Source: Lachnospiraceae bacterium
GTDB taxonomy: Bacteria > Bacillota > Clostridia > Lachnospirales > Lachnospiraceae
Assembly: GCA_028692975.1 (NCBI GenBank)
Contig: JAQUWF010000001.1
Coordinates: 1-64,000 of the forward strand
Direction: 5' to 3'
DNA: 64,000 bases
This document shows positions 25,989 to 34,060 of the stretch, in pieces. Below the pieces are notes generated by a model. That model made no database searches. It was not told the origin of the DNA and saw only the letters and a list, made by a program, of their open reading frames with translations. Every line of letters begins with the position of its first letter. Position 1 is the first letter of the stretch. The translations under genes were made by a program, and so were the position numbers.

Positions 25989-27728
25989 ATGGCATACAAT
26001 TTTGACCAATTGATCGACCGTCACGGTACCAACTGTGGCAAATGGGAATTTATGCAGATACAAAATCCCTATGCAGGGAGTAATACGCTGCCCTTCTGGG
26101 TGGCTGACATGGATTTCCCATGCCCGGACGGTGTGATCGAAGCATTGCATGAGCGGGTGGATAACAAAGCATTTGGCTACAGTGCCAACTTTACAGGGGA
26201 GTTTTTCCGAAGTGTTTGTGGCTGGTTTCAGCACCGGTTCGACTGGTATGTGAATTCCAGAGATGTATTTTACTGTAATGGGATCGTGCCGGCAATCAAT
26301 TATCTGATCCAGATCATGACACATGAGGGTGACCAGGTGCTGCTGCAGCCACCTATTTACCGTCCATTCTACAAGAAGATCAACTGCACCCACAGGACCC
26401 CTGTAGAGAACCAGCTGGTATGCCGTAATGGACATTACGAGATTGACTTTGAGGATTTTGAGCAGAAGGTAAAAGATCCGAAGACGACACTGTTCCTGCT
26501 GTGTTCACCCCATAATCCCACAGGGCGGGTGTGGACGGAGGAAGAGCTGCGCTCCATGGCTGAGCTTTGTTTTGCCAACGGTGTCCGCATTATCTCTGAC
26601 GAGATCCACCACGATATTGTGGCTCCCGGGGTGAAGCATATTCCACTGGCGAAACTTTTTCCAGAGCATCAAAACGAGATCATTACCTGCGCATCGGTTT
26701 CTAAGACCTTCAATCTTGCAGGACTCGCTTACTCCAACATTGTTATCTGTGATCCTCATCTAAAGGCACTCTGGAATAAACTGGCAGCAGGGGATTACGG
26801 CGTTATGTACCCAAATCCCCTGTCCATTACGGCGATTCAGGCTGCCTATGCCACCGGAGAACCATGGATCGACCAGTTAAACGGCTATCTGCATGACAAT
26901 CTGGTGTTCGTAAAAGAGTACCTTGCGAAGCACCTGCCACGGGCGAAGATGAATGTGCCGGAGGGGACTTATTTCGCATGGATCGATGCGGAGCCGTATC
27001 TGCGAGGTGTGATCAGGGCTGACTTGGACAGTTATCTGGTACAGGTGGCGGATGTGCTCATTGAGAGCGGGCTGGAAGGAGAACCAATCTTCGGACCAGG
27101 CGCAGAGAATTATCTCCGCATGAATACAGCCTGCCCACGCAGTATGCTGGAGGAAGGTCTGCGGCGTATGTGCATAGCACTGGACCGGGTATTCCCAGGA
27201 GATATGCTGGAGGACGTGATCTATGAGACGCCGTGGAATGAAGGCAGCCTGGCAAAGGCCGTGGATCGTCCTACCTTTCTTTTGTTCCTGCGCTATTACG
27301 GATGTACCATCTGCCAGCTGGATATGAAAATGCTGAAGGCGGAATATGATAAGATCACTGCTGCAGGTGCGAAAGCCATGGTGGTGCTGCAAAGCGATCC
27401 TGCTGGAATACGGAAGCAAATACCTGAAACAACGTTTCCGTACGAGATCATCTGTGATCCAGAGCAAAAGTTATACGAGAAATATAACATTGCTCCGGCA
27501 CTTACCAAAGAGAAGATGGCGGACGGAAAGGTGCTGGCAAAGATCGGGAAAGCCAGGGCTTCGGGACTTGTACATGGAGCCCATGAAGGAGAAGAACTGC
27601 AGCTGCCAGCCGTATTTCTTGTGACGCCGGGACTTGCCGTGAAGCAGACACATTACGGAAGAACACCGGCGGATATGCCGGATACGACGCAGTTTTTACA
27701 CTGGTTGGATGATAAGGAGGGAAAATAA
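25989..27728 (+). CDS. PatB/MalY-type C-S lyase fused to a thioredoxin/peroxiredoxin-like domain
   Basis: Residues 1 to about 395 are a PLP-dependent aminotransferase-fold lyase of the MalY/PatB (cystathionine beta-lyase) family: PFWVADMDFPCP, YSPHNPTGR-like SPHNPTGRVW, ISDEIHHDIV and the PLP lysine in SVSKTFNLAG (Lys239). Residues about 410-579 form a second, thioredoxin-like domain (FLLFLRYYGCTICQLDM, with Cys439-x-x-Cys442, then VVLQSDP and ICDPEQKLYEKYNI) related to AhpC/TSA redoxins. PatB alone is about 390 residues. The lyase releases thiol or sulfide, pyruvate and ammonia from cysteine conjugates; the redoxin could handle the thiol. It heads an operon with an EFR1 ferredoxin and an amino-acid permease. 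No frameshift separates the domains, so the fusion is genuine as read. Confidence 0.9.
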   Translation: MAYNFDQLIDRHGTNCGKWEFMQIQNPYAGSNTLPFWVADMDFPCPDGVIEALHERVDNKAFGYSANFTGEFFRSVCGWFQHRFDWYVNSRDVFYCNGIVPAINYLIQIMTHEGDQVLLQPPIYRPFYKKINCTHRTPVENQLVCRNGHYEIDFEDFEQKVKDPKTTLFLLCSPHNPTGRVWTEEELRSMAELCFANGVRIISDEIHHDIVAPGVKHIPLAKLFPEHQNEIITCASVSKTFNLAGLAYSNIVICDPHLKALWNKLAAGDYGVMYPNPLSITAIQAAYATGEPWIDQLNGYLHDNLVFVKEYLAKHLPRAKMNVPEGTYFAWIDAEPYLRGVIRADLDSYLVQVADVLIESGLEGEPIFGPGAENYLRMNTACPRSMLEEGLRRMCIALDRVFPGDMLEDVIYETPWNEGSLAKAVDRPTFLLFLRYYGCTICQLDMKMLKAEYDKITAAGAKAMVVLQSDPAGIRKQIPETTFPYEIICDPEQKLYEKYNIAPALTKEKMADGKVLAKIGKARASGLVHGAHEGEELQLPAVFLVTPGLAVKQTHYGRTPADMPDTTQFLHWLDDKEGK

Positions 27729-28520
27729 ATGGGTACAAAAATAAAACGAGCGGTCAGTTTATATTTCAGTCCTTTGGATACCACGAGAAGGGTGGTGCAC
27801 AGTGTGGCACAAGGCCTGGACGCACCAGAGAGCCTGGAACTGGATCGCACCTCCTTTGACAGCCGCTGGCAAGGCGTTGAGCTGGGAGAGGGGGATGTGG
27901 CGGTGATTGGTATGCCGGTCTATTATGGCAGAGTGCCGAAGATACTGGTGGAATTTTTCCGTTACATACAGGCAAAAGATATCCCGGCAGTAGTGGTGGT
28001 TGCCTATGGAAATCGGGATTATGAGGATGCTCTTTTGGAATTGTACAACGAAAGCAGAAAGCACGGGTTTAATCCTGTGGCTGCGGGAGCATTTGTGGGA
28101 CAACACAGTTTCACGGATAAACTGGGGACTGGCAGACCCAATGCGGAAGATCTGGCAGATGCCTATATGCTGGGCCAGAAAGCGTTGGAAATTCTGGAAA
28201 AAGCGGACAGTCCTGCTGGTTTTGAACTGAAAGTCAAGGGGAATTTCCCCTATACACCGGGATCTGACCTGCCCATTGCCCCGGTCACGGACAAAGAAAA
28301 ATGTGTAGGGTGCATGCAGTGTCAGAAGAACTGCCCAGTATTGGCAATCAATCCACTGGACCCGGGAGATGTGGATGGGTGGAGATGCCTGGACTGCGGA
28401 AAATGTATCGCAGAATGTAAGGCCGGGGCGAAATCCCTTGCGCAGCCGGCACTGCGTGAAAAAATAGCAATTATGGAGGCGATGTTTACAGCACCAAAAC
28501 AGTCGGAACTGTTTTATTGA
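27729..28520 (+). CDS. EFR1-family flavodoxin-ferredoxin fusion
   Basis: A 263-residue electron carrier that starts directly after the previous stop. The N-terminal flavodoxin-like domain (about 8-160: SLYFSPLDTTRRVV, VIGMPVYYGRVP, VVAYGNRDYEDAL) is the EFR1 type. The C-terminal part binds two [4Fe-4S] clusters through KCVGCMQCQKNCP and RCLDCGKCIAEC. EFR1 proteins are widespread in Clostridia but their partners are mostly unknown. Placement between a lyase-redoxin fusion and a permease suggests it passes electrons to or from the redoxin domain; this is inference. Confidence 0.9.
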   Translation: MGTKIKRAVSLYFSPLDTTRRVVHSVAQGLDAPESLELDRTSFDSRWQGVELGEGDVAVIGMPVYYGRVPKILVEFFRYIQAKDIPAVVVVAYGNRDYEDALLELYNESRKHGFNPVAAGAFVGQHSFTDKLGTGRPNAEDLADAYMLGQKALEILEKADSPAGFELKVKGNFPYTPGSDLPIAPVTDKEKCVGCMQCQKNCPVLAINPLDPGDVDGWRCLDCGKCIAECKAGAKSLAQPALREKIAIMEAMFTAPKQSELFY

Positions 28521-28536
28521 TGAGGAGGATACTCAT

Positions 28537-29889
28537 ATGGAAGAGAAAAAGGTTCAGTCAACAGCAAACAATGGCGACATGAAACGCAGTCTGGGTCGCA
28601 TGGACCTGGTATCTATCGCAGTAGGGCAGGTCATCGGTGCCGGTATCATGGCCATGACAGGCACGGCCATCGGCATGACAGGAAGAAGTGTCAATATTGC
28701 CTTTATCATTGCAGGAATTCTTTGTGTTTTTACCGCCATACCACAGATCCTGGTGGGCGGGACGGCTCGCTTTAAGGGCGGACAGTATACTCAGGTGGCG
28801 GCCTTTGGCGGGCAGAGGCTGGCGGGTATTTTTACCATGGTCAATGTATTTACGGGACTTGGCATCGCCATGTATGTCATTTCCTTCACAGAATATCTGC
28901 TGGCCCTGGTGCCCAACGCGCCGTCTAAACTGATAGCAGTGGGTGTGTTGACACTTCTTTTTGCACTGAATATCATCGGTACCAAACAGGCGGCGATCCT
29001 GCAGACTATCATGTGTGTCGTTATGGCTGTTGCCATCGGTGTATTTATCGCCTTCGGTATTCCGAATCTGGAATCAGGCTATTTCTTACCACCTGATTTT
29101 GTGACTAAGGGAATCACCGGCGTGCTCATGGCATCCGCATATCTGTCCTTTGCGGCGGGCGGTGCCCAGTACGTGATCAACTTCTCCGGCGAGGCCAAGA
29201 ATCCGAAGAAAGATATACCATTTGCAATTATCGTTCCAACTGTGGTGATCTCTATTGTCTACGCAGTCATGGGAACTATAGCGGCCGGTGTGCTTCCTGT
29301 ATCCCAGGTAGCTAACAAGAGCCTTGCTCTGGTAGCAGAAGCGATCATGCCGAAGCCATTGTATGTGTTCTTTATTGTGGGCGGTGCCATGTTCGCGCTG
29401 CTGACTACTCTGAATGCTTCCATCGGCTGGATATGCAGGCCTATCGTCCAGGCGGCAAAGGACGGCTGGCTGCCGAAGCTCTTTGGTAAGCTGCATCCGA
29501 AATTTGGGACTCCGGTCAATGTGCTTTTACTGTTTTACGTTATCGGCCTGGTGCCGATCCTGCTGGGGCTGAACATCAGCACCGTATCCAGCGCCACGGT
29601 TATCTTAACGGCGGTGGTAAAGATTATCCTCTGCTTTACGGCACTTCGGCTGCCAACAGTCATGCCGGGGTTGTGGAACAAGTCTAAATTCCATGTGGGC
29701 AATGTGGTTCTGCGGATACTTTGCATTGTTGGAGGTCTGATTGCCACTTTGCAGGCAGTGCTTTTACTGGCTACTTCTGCCAAGGCAGAACTTATCGGAA
29801 ATGTGGTCATTCTGGCAGTGGCTGTGATCTATGCCCTTGTGGTAAACCGAAAGGTGAAAATGGAAGTAAGCTACGAGGACTGCGAATAA
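28537..29889 (+). CDS. APC-superfamily amino acid permease
   Basis: A 450-residue transporter with 12 predicted membrane helices. The first helix contains VGQVIGAGIMAMTG, the unwound GAG motif of APC transporters; other family features are the LNIIGTKQAAIL and FSGEAKNPKKDIPFAI segments. It is in an operon with the C-S lyase fusion and EFR1 carrier, 16 bp after the latter, and probably imports their substrate (a cysteine- or methionine-like amino acid or conjugate). The exact substrate cannot be read from sequence. Confidence 0.9.
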   Translation: MEEKKVQSTANNGDMKRSLGRMDLVSIAVGQVIGAGIMAMTGTAIGMTGRSVNIAFIIAGILCVFTAIPQILVGGTARFKGGQYTQVAAFGGQRLAGIFTMVNVFTGLGIAMYVISFTEYLLALVPNAPSKLIAVGVLTLLFALNIIGTKQAAILQTIMCVVMAVAIGVFIAFGIPNLESGYFLPPDFVTKGITGVLMASAYLSFAAGGAQYVINFSGEAKNPKKDIPFAIIVPTVVISIVYAVMGTIAAGVLPVSQVANKSLALVAEAIMPKPLYVFFIVGGAMFALLTTLNASIGWICRPIVQAAKDGWLPKLFGKLHPKFGTPVNVLLLFYVIGLVPILLGLNISTVSSATVILTAVVKIILCFTALRLPTVMPGLWNKSKFHVGNVVLRILCIVGGLIATLQAVLLLATSAKAELIGNVVILAVAVIYALVVNRKVKMEVSYEDCE

Positions 29890-29966
29890 AATGACATAAT
29901 CGGTTCTTTTCTGGTGTCTTAGAACGTGATATACTATAAGATAACATAGAAAGGGGCCGGAAGAGT

Positions 29967-30473
29967 ATGTCATCTGTGGACGAAATAGCAAAACTGATTG
30001 AAGACCTTTATGCGGTGGAACATATTTTAAGTGCATTACAAAAAAAACCAAATGAATATGCGGGGGTTTCTCTTTATGCCAATGAGACGCACACGCTGAA
30101 GCTGATCGCGGATAATGAGGGCATCAGCCAGGCGGAGGTATCGGAGCGCATGTACCGGACCAAAGGAGCCACATCGGTCATGGTGGACAAACTGGTCAAA
30201 AAGGGTCTGGTAAACCGTGAAAGGGAAGAAGGGAATCAGCGGCGTTATCTACTGACACTGACCGAGAAAGGCTGGACGGTCAATGGGGCGCACAGGGAAT
30301 ACGACGATAATCATGCGGCCTGGGTGACCAGAAATCTGGACATCTCAGAGGAAGACCTGCAGACGACCCGCAAAACACTGGATGATGTAATTGGCTTTTA
30401 CTCCAGACATTATCTGAAAGAAGGAAAGGCAGTAGTGCCTGATAGGGAAGAATCTGGAAGAGGTCAGCAGTGA
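29967..30473 (+). CDS. MarR-family transcriptional regulator
   Basis: A 168-residue winged-helix regulator. The DNA-binding part is about 55-115: ISQAEVSERMYRTKGATSVMVDKLVKKGLV followed by the wing REEGNQRRYLLTLTEKG. A TATACT (29930-29935) upstream may be its own -10 box. It lies 77 bp after the permease in the same direction and is the natural candidate for the perfect palindrome at 25939-25957. The last dozen residues (VVPDREESGRGQQ) are coded by DNA that, in another frame, encodes an Rpn-type fragment, so the C-terminus may have been changed by a recombination event. Confidence 0.88.
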   Translation: MSSVDEIAKLIEDLYAVEHILSALQKKPNEYAGVSLYANETHTLKLIADNEGISQAEVSERMYRTKGATSVMVDKLVKKGLVNREREEGNQRRYLLTLTEKGWTVNGAHREYDDNHAAWVTRNLDISEEDLQTTRKTLDDVIGFYSRHYLKEGKAVVPDREESGRGQQ

Positions 30474-30843
30474 ACTGGTAGATTTCCTGAAATATGTAGA
30501 AAATTCAACAGATCAGGTGGCGGCGAACTCTAAAAGTGTGTTAATCAAAAAAATCCATGAACGTGTACAGAAAATTAAAGCCAGTGAGGAAGTCGGGGTG
30601 AAGTTTATGCAGGCATGGGAAGAAAAGATTATTGAAAGAGAAGAGGGTCGCGAAGAGGGACGAAGTGAGGAAAAAATCGAGAAAATTAAGAAGAAGTTTG
30701 AAAAAAAGCTGCCACCCGATACCATAGCGGAACATTTGGATGAACCTCTTGGGTATGTGGAAGCTGTGTGTAAAGTTGTTCGGGAGAATCCAGACTGGAC
30801 AGCGAGGGAGATATTGGAGTACATTACCCAGGAAGTAAAATAA
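30436..30843 (+). pseudogene. C-terminal fragment of an Rpn-family nuclease/transposase
   Basis: The frame is open for 135 codons after an in-frame TAG and reads NLEEVSSELVDFLKYVENST, then VLIKKIHERVQKIKASEEVG, a REEGREEGRSEEK charged stretch, and an ILEYITQEVK end. This is the C-terminal third of Rpn (PD-(D/E)XK, PF12784) proteins; the nuclease half is absent. It overlaps the 3' end of marR by about 38 bases in another frame, and a hairpin related to those at 32256 and 36961 follows. An internal ATG at 30517 could yield a 108-residue peptide, but it is best read as a remnant. Confidence 0.75.
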
Positions 30844-30852
30844 AGTCAAATG

Positions 30853-30898
30853 AACAGTGTCCATATGCAGCAATTCGGTTGCGCATGGACACTGTTTT
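30853..30898 (+). terminator. Rpn-associated hairpin/terminator, copy 1
   Basis: AACAGTGTCCATATGCAGCAA pairs with TTGCGCATGGACACTGTT, then TT. Related copies lie at 32256-32302 and 36961-37010, each after an Rpn gene or fragment. The remaining bases to 31075 are AT-rich with no recognised feature. Confidence 0.85.
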
Positions 30899-31090
30899 AA
30901 TATTGAAGGTCAAAAGGGTAATTTTTAGTGGTTGATTTTTAATTTATTACTTCTTTACAAACTGTGAGCAGTGTGTTACATTGAATTTAATCGTGGCAGG
31001 CGTTTCGCCAATTCGGCCACATAATCTCATTTCGGACTTCATTTCGAAGACTCATCCGTTATTGAACAACTAAATAGGAGGACTATGCAA

Positions 31091-32215
31091 ATGACAACAA
31101 ATCTGAAGGCTTATTTTCCCATGATCAAAAGCAGGATGGAGGTGCTGAAGGAGATAAACCAAAATGCAGCGCTCCAGGCCGTGTTTAACAGCTGGGAGAA
31201 GGAAAGACAGAAGGAATTCCTTGATTTCTGCACCGGCGTGCGCGGGGTAAAGATACTCTATGATTCCTTTTTCAAGGAAATAGCAAATCCGGAGACGAAT
31301 CCCCAGAGACTGGAAGACCTGCTTTCTGTCTTTCTGGGCAGGAAGGTGAAGATCCTGCAGATCCTGCCCAATGACAGTGTGAGGATCGCGGACGAAAGCA
31401 CGCTGCTCATCACGGATATCGTAGTGGAGTTGGAAGACGGGAGCATTGCCAATGTGGAGATACAAAAGATCGGCTATGCGTTTCCGGGCGAGCGGTGCGG
31501 GTGCTATTCCGCGGACATGCTGCTGCGGCAGTATAAGCGGGTGAAGAGCAAGAGAAGGAAGAAATTCAGTTACAAGGATATAAAGACCGTGTATACCCTT
31601 GTGCTTTTCGAGAAAAGCACAGAGGAATTCCGGGCATGTCCGGACCAGTATGTCCATCACGGAGAAGTCCTGTTCGATACCGGCCTGAAGGTCCGCATCC
31701 CCCAGGAATATTTCCTGATTCCCCTTGACATTTTCAAACGCAGCATGCACAATAAACCTATAAGAAACAAGAAGGAAGCGTGGCTGTCCTTCCTGAGCTT
31801 TGATGCACCGGAGCGGGTCATCGAGGTCATAACGAAGTATCCGGAGTTCAGGCCGATGTATGAGGATGTCTATGGGATATGTCAGAATGTGGAGAGGGTG
31901 ATGAATATGTTTTCCAAAGAACTGCGGGAAATGGACCGGAACACAGTGCAGTATATGATAGAGGAACAGCAGGAAAAGATTGAGGAGCAGCAGGGGACGA
32001 TAGAGGAACTGAAAGAAGCGGCGGAAGATAAGGATAGGGAACTGGAAGATAAAGCTCGGAGATTGGAAGATAAGGACCGCAAACTGGAAGATAAAGACCG
32101 TATTATGGATTTGACCCTTGTGATGATTGAGTATGGTCAGGCAGGTGAGGTGAAGAGGCTGCAGCAGGATCCCACTTTTCTCCAGGAAATGATTGAAAAA
32201 TATGGAATAAAATAG
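31091..32215 (+). CDS. Rpn-family recombination-promoting nuclease/putative transposase
   Basis: A 374-residue PD-(D/E)XK nuclease-family protein (PF12784). The catalytic region is TDIVVELEDGSIANVEIQK: Asp, then Glu-x-Gln in place of Glu-x-Lys, as is common in this family. LGRKVKILQILPNDSVRI precedes it, and SADMLLRQYKRVK follows. The C-terminal 110 residues are a charged coiled coil with EDKxRxLEDK repeats. ATG 31091 is nine bases from AGGAGG; ATG 31085 is only three away and less likely. It is the only complete copy among three Rpn loci in 6.5 kb. Related proteins promote recA-independent recombination. Confidence 0.88.
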   Translation: MTTNLKAYFPMIKSRMEVLKEINQNAALQAVFNSWEKERQKEFLDFCTGVRGVKILYDSFFKEIANPETNPQRLEDLLSVFLGRKVKILQILPNDSVRIADESTLLITDIVVELEDGSIANVEIQKIGYAFPGERCGCYSADMLLRQYKRVKSKRRKKFSYKDIKTVYTLVLFEKSTEEFRACPDQYVHHGEVLFDTGLKVRIPQEYFLIPLDIFKRSMHNKPIRNKKEAWLSFLSFDAPERVIEVITKYPEFRPMYEDVYGICQNVERVMNMFSKELREMDRNTVQYMIEEQQEKIEEQQGTIEELKEAAEDKDRELEDKARRLEDKDRKLEDKDRIMDLTLVMIEYGQAGEVKRLQQDPTFLQEMIEKYGIK

Positions 32216-32255
32216 AGGTACAAAGTGCGTGCTTTTATTGGAATTTATTCAAAAT

Positions 32256-32302
32256 AAGCAGTGTCTGTATGTGACAATTCAGTTGCGTATGGACACTGTT
32301 TT
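32256..32302 (+). terminator. Rpn-associated hairpin/terminator, copy 2
   Basis: AAGCAGTGTCTGTATGTGAC pairs imperfectly with TTGCGTATGGACACTGTTTT and is followed by TTTTAAT. It lies 41 bp after the complete Rpn gene. The DNA from 32303 to 32475 contains no convincing gene. Confidence 0.8.
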
Positions 32303-32475
32303 AATATATACGAAACATGTTCTGAAGGGGTGGACATATGAAAATCAAAATGTTGTCCCTGGCGGTGTTTTATGTGCGAAGAGGATCAGGCAGGAGCGCA
32401 TTATTTGTCAAGCTGGGTAGAAGTGTGTATAATAGCATTAATAAATTCGAAGCGTCAACACGGGAGGCTTGAAAA

Positions 32476-32550
32476 GTGGCCGAAGGAATTCAGATTGGCA
32501 TTTGCGGCGATGAAAAATATCAGATGGAAATAATAGAGAGGTTCATATGA
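32476..32550 (+). pseudogene. N-terminal fragment of a LytTR-type response regulator
   Basis: From GTG 32476, after a GGGAGG site, 24 codons read MAEGIQIGICGDEKYQMEII and then ERFI before TGA. This matches the first beta strand and acidic pocket of AgrA/LytR-type receiver domains (usually I-A-I-C-D-D-E), with the first aspartate of the DD pair changed to glycine. The stop overlaps the ATG of the sortase gene. It may be the stump of a deleted regulator or a small leader peptide coupled to sortase translation. Confidence 0.55.
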
Positions 32551-33374
32551 AGAAGAAAATCGGCGTCATTCTATTGGTCACGTTCTTTCTGTTTTTTATT
32601 GGGGTGATTGATTATCCGTTTGTTTCAAGGCTATATAATGAATGGATCCAGGGGCGTGTTGTGATGCAGTATGATGAAACGGCTTCCAGCCTGAACACAG
32701 AGACTTATGAGAAACAAAAGCAAATGGCACAAGCGTATAATGAGTCGCTTTTTTCTGGGAATAGGGCGGGTATCCAGGATGCATTTCAAGGCGATGAAAC
32801 TGCAAATCAGGAATATCAGTCTATTCTTAACCTGGATCAGGACGGTGTAATGGCGATTGTAGAAATTCCGAAATTACACCTCTCTATCCCTGTTTATCAT
32901 GGAACATCAGAAGCAACATTGCAAAAAGGTGCCGGGCATTTAGAGGGCTCTTCGATTCCTGTAGGAGGAGAGAATACACATACGTGTATATCGGCACATC
33001 GGGGACTTCCGCAGAATAAATTATTTACAAATTTGGATCAACTGGAAGAAGGAGATCAGTTTTATATACGCGTGCTGGGGGAGATCCTGGCATATAGGAT
33101 CACAGCAGTTGAAACCGTTACACCGGATCGTGTGGAGGCATTATATATTCAACCGGGAGAAGATCTGGCAACATTGATCACCTGTACGCCATATGGAATT
33201 AATACACATAGATTGTATGTACATGGTGTGAGAACTCCTTATGTAGAGGAGCATAGAAAAGAAAGCGAGGAGTTGACCGTGCAGAGTTTCTTTCAACAGT
33301 ATTGGTGGATCCTGCTGACACTTATTTTATTACTCTGGATGAGTCTATTAGTACGTCGTTTACAAAAATCATAA
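32547..33374 (+). CDS. Class C sortase (pilus-type)
   Basis: A 275-residue membrane transpeptidase. It has an N-terminal membrane segment (about 4-24) and a C-terminal one (about 249-269), the class C layout. The catalytic histidine lies in HTCISAHRGLPQNKLFTNL, the cysteine in LATLITCTPYGINTHRLYVHG (TLxTC), and the arginine follows in HRLYVHG. Such enzymes polymerise pilins through sorting motifs. Its partners are the small pilin-like gene at 34061 and the adhesin at 34753, separated from it by a reverse-strand XRE regulator. Its start overlaps the stop of a response-regulator fragment. Confidence 0.92.
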   Translation: MKKKIGVILLVTFFLFFIGVIDYPFVSRLYNEWIQGRVVMQYDETASSLNTETYEKQKQMAQAYNESLFSGNRAGIQDAFQGDETANQEYQSILNLDQDGVMAIVEIPKLHLSIPVYHGTSEATLQKGAGHLEGSSIPVGGENTHTCISAHRGLPQNKLFTNLDQLEEGDQFYIRVLGEILAYRITAVETVTPDRVEALYIQPGEDLATLITCTPYGINTHRLYVHGVRTPYVEEHRKESEELTVQSFFQQYWWILLTLILLLWMSLLVRRLQKS

Positions 33375-33375
33375 T

Positions 33376-33435
33376 AAAAAAGCAACAGACAGAGCCCGCA
33401 TCCCCCCTCAAGGAGCGGGCTCTACTTGTTGCTTT
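33376..33435. terminator. Bidirectional terminator after sortase
   Basis: AAAAAGCAACA...AGAGCCCGC pairs with GCGGGCTCT...TGTTGCTTT. It includes the final codons of the converging XRE gene. Confidence 0.88.
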
Positions 33436-33769
33436 CATAATCTAAATACCCATCGGCTACAGTGTGGATGATGGAACGATACTTGGGAAGAAGCAGTCGA
33501 TATTTATGGATAATGTCTGCCTCGTCCCGGGTCAGGGCCAATTCGATCGTAGGTTCAATTCGATGGGGTATGTCTGTATAATCCACGATATAATCAATCG
33601 AAGTTTCGAAATAATCAGCAATATTTTTTAATGTATCGATATCAGGAAAGGTAAGGTCATTCTCATATTTGTAAACAGATTGCTGGCTGATATGCAATAT
33701 ATCCGCCAGAGCCTGTTGGCTTAATCTTTTCTGGTTTCGTAATGTCTTGAGGTTTTTCATATCTATCAC
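33422..33769 (-). CDS. XRE-family helix-turn-helix regulator
   Basis: A 115-residue DNA-binding protein. The helix-turn-helix occupies residues 5-60: LKTLRNQKRLSQQALADILH, ISQQSVYKYENDLTFPDIDT and LKNIADYFETSIDYIV, a classical Cro/C1 (SinR-like) domain. The C-terminal 45 residues have no clear domain. It is divergent from the pilin/adhesin pair and converges with the sortase gene, so it probably regulates this surface locus; a symmetric site at 33867-33883 lies between. Confidence 0.9.
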   Translation of the reverse strand: MIDMKNLKTLRNQKRLSQQALADILHISQQSVYKYENDLTFPDIDTLKNIADYFETSIDYIVDYTDIPHRIEPTIELALTRDEADIIHKYRLLLPKYRSIIHTVADGYLDYESNK

Positions 33770-33866
33770 ATCCCTTCAATTACAATATATCCCTTTGGCA
33801 AGTGGCTCTTCCTATTGCTATGAACATTTTAGCAAGTATATGTGAAGAAAAATAAAACTTAAAAAG

Positions 33867-33883
33867 AGTTGAAAATAACAACT
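33867..33883. promoter_or_regulatory. Possible operator between the XRE gene and the pilin genes
   Basis: AGTTG-AAAATAA-CAACT is a symmetric 17-bp site in an AT-rich divergent region. XRE repressors bind such sites, but the assignment rests only on position and symmetry. Confidence 0.4.
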
Positions 33884-34060
33884 AAATAGATTAATATGTA
33901 TAGATAAAGTAATATAGAGTAGGTTTAGTTTATGTATAAAGTCTATCATTTATGCGATATTGTGCACATTTGTATTCGATTATGTGAACAAGGGCGTGTG
34001 TTTCGACAGAACTATATCAGCATATATTTGAAGCAGGAAATAAGGGGGTATCAGATACAG

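Noticed and set aside
32229..32420. 63-codon ORF after the Rpn gene
   Set aside because: It spans the Rpn-type hairpin and has no good ribosome site or similarity that I recognise.
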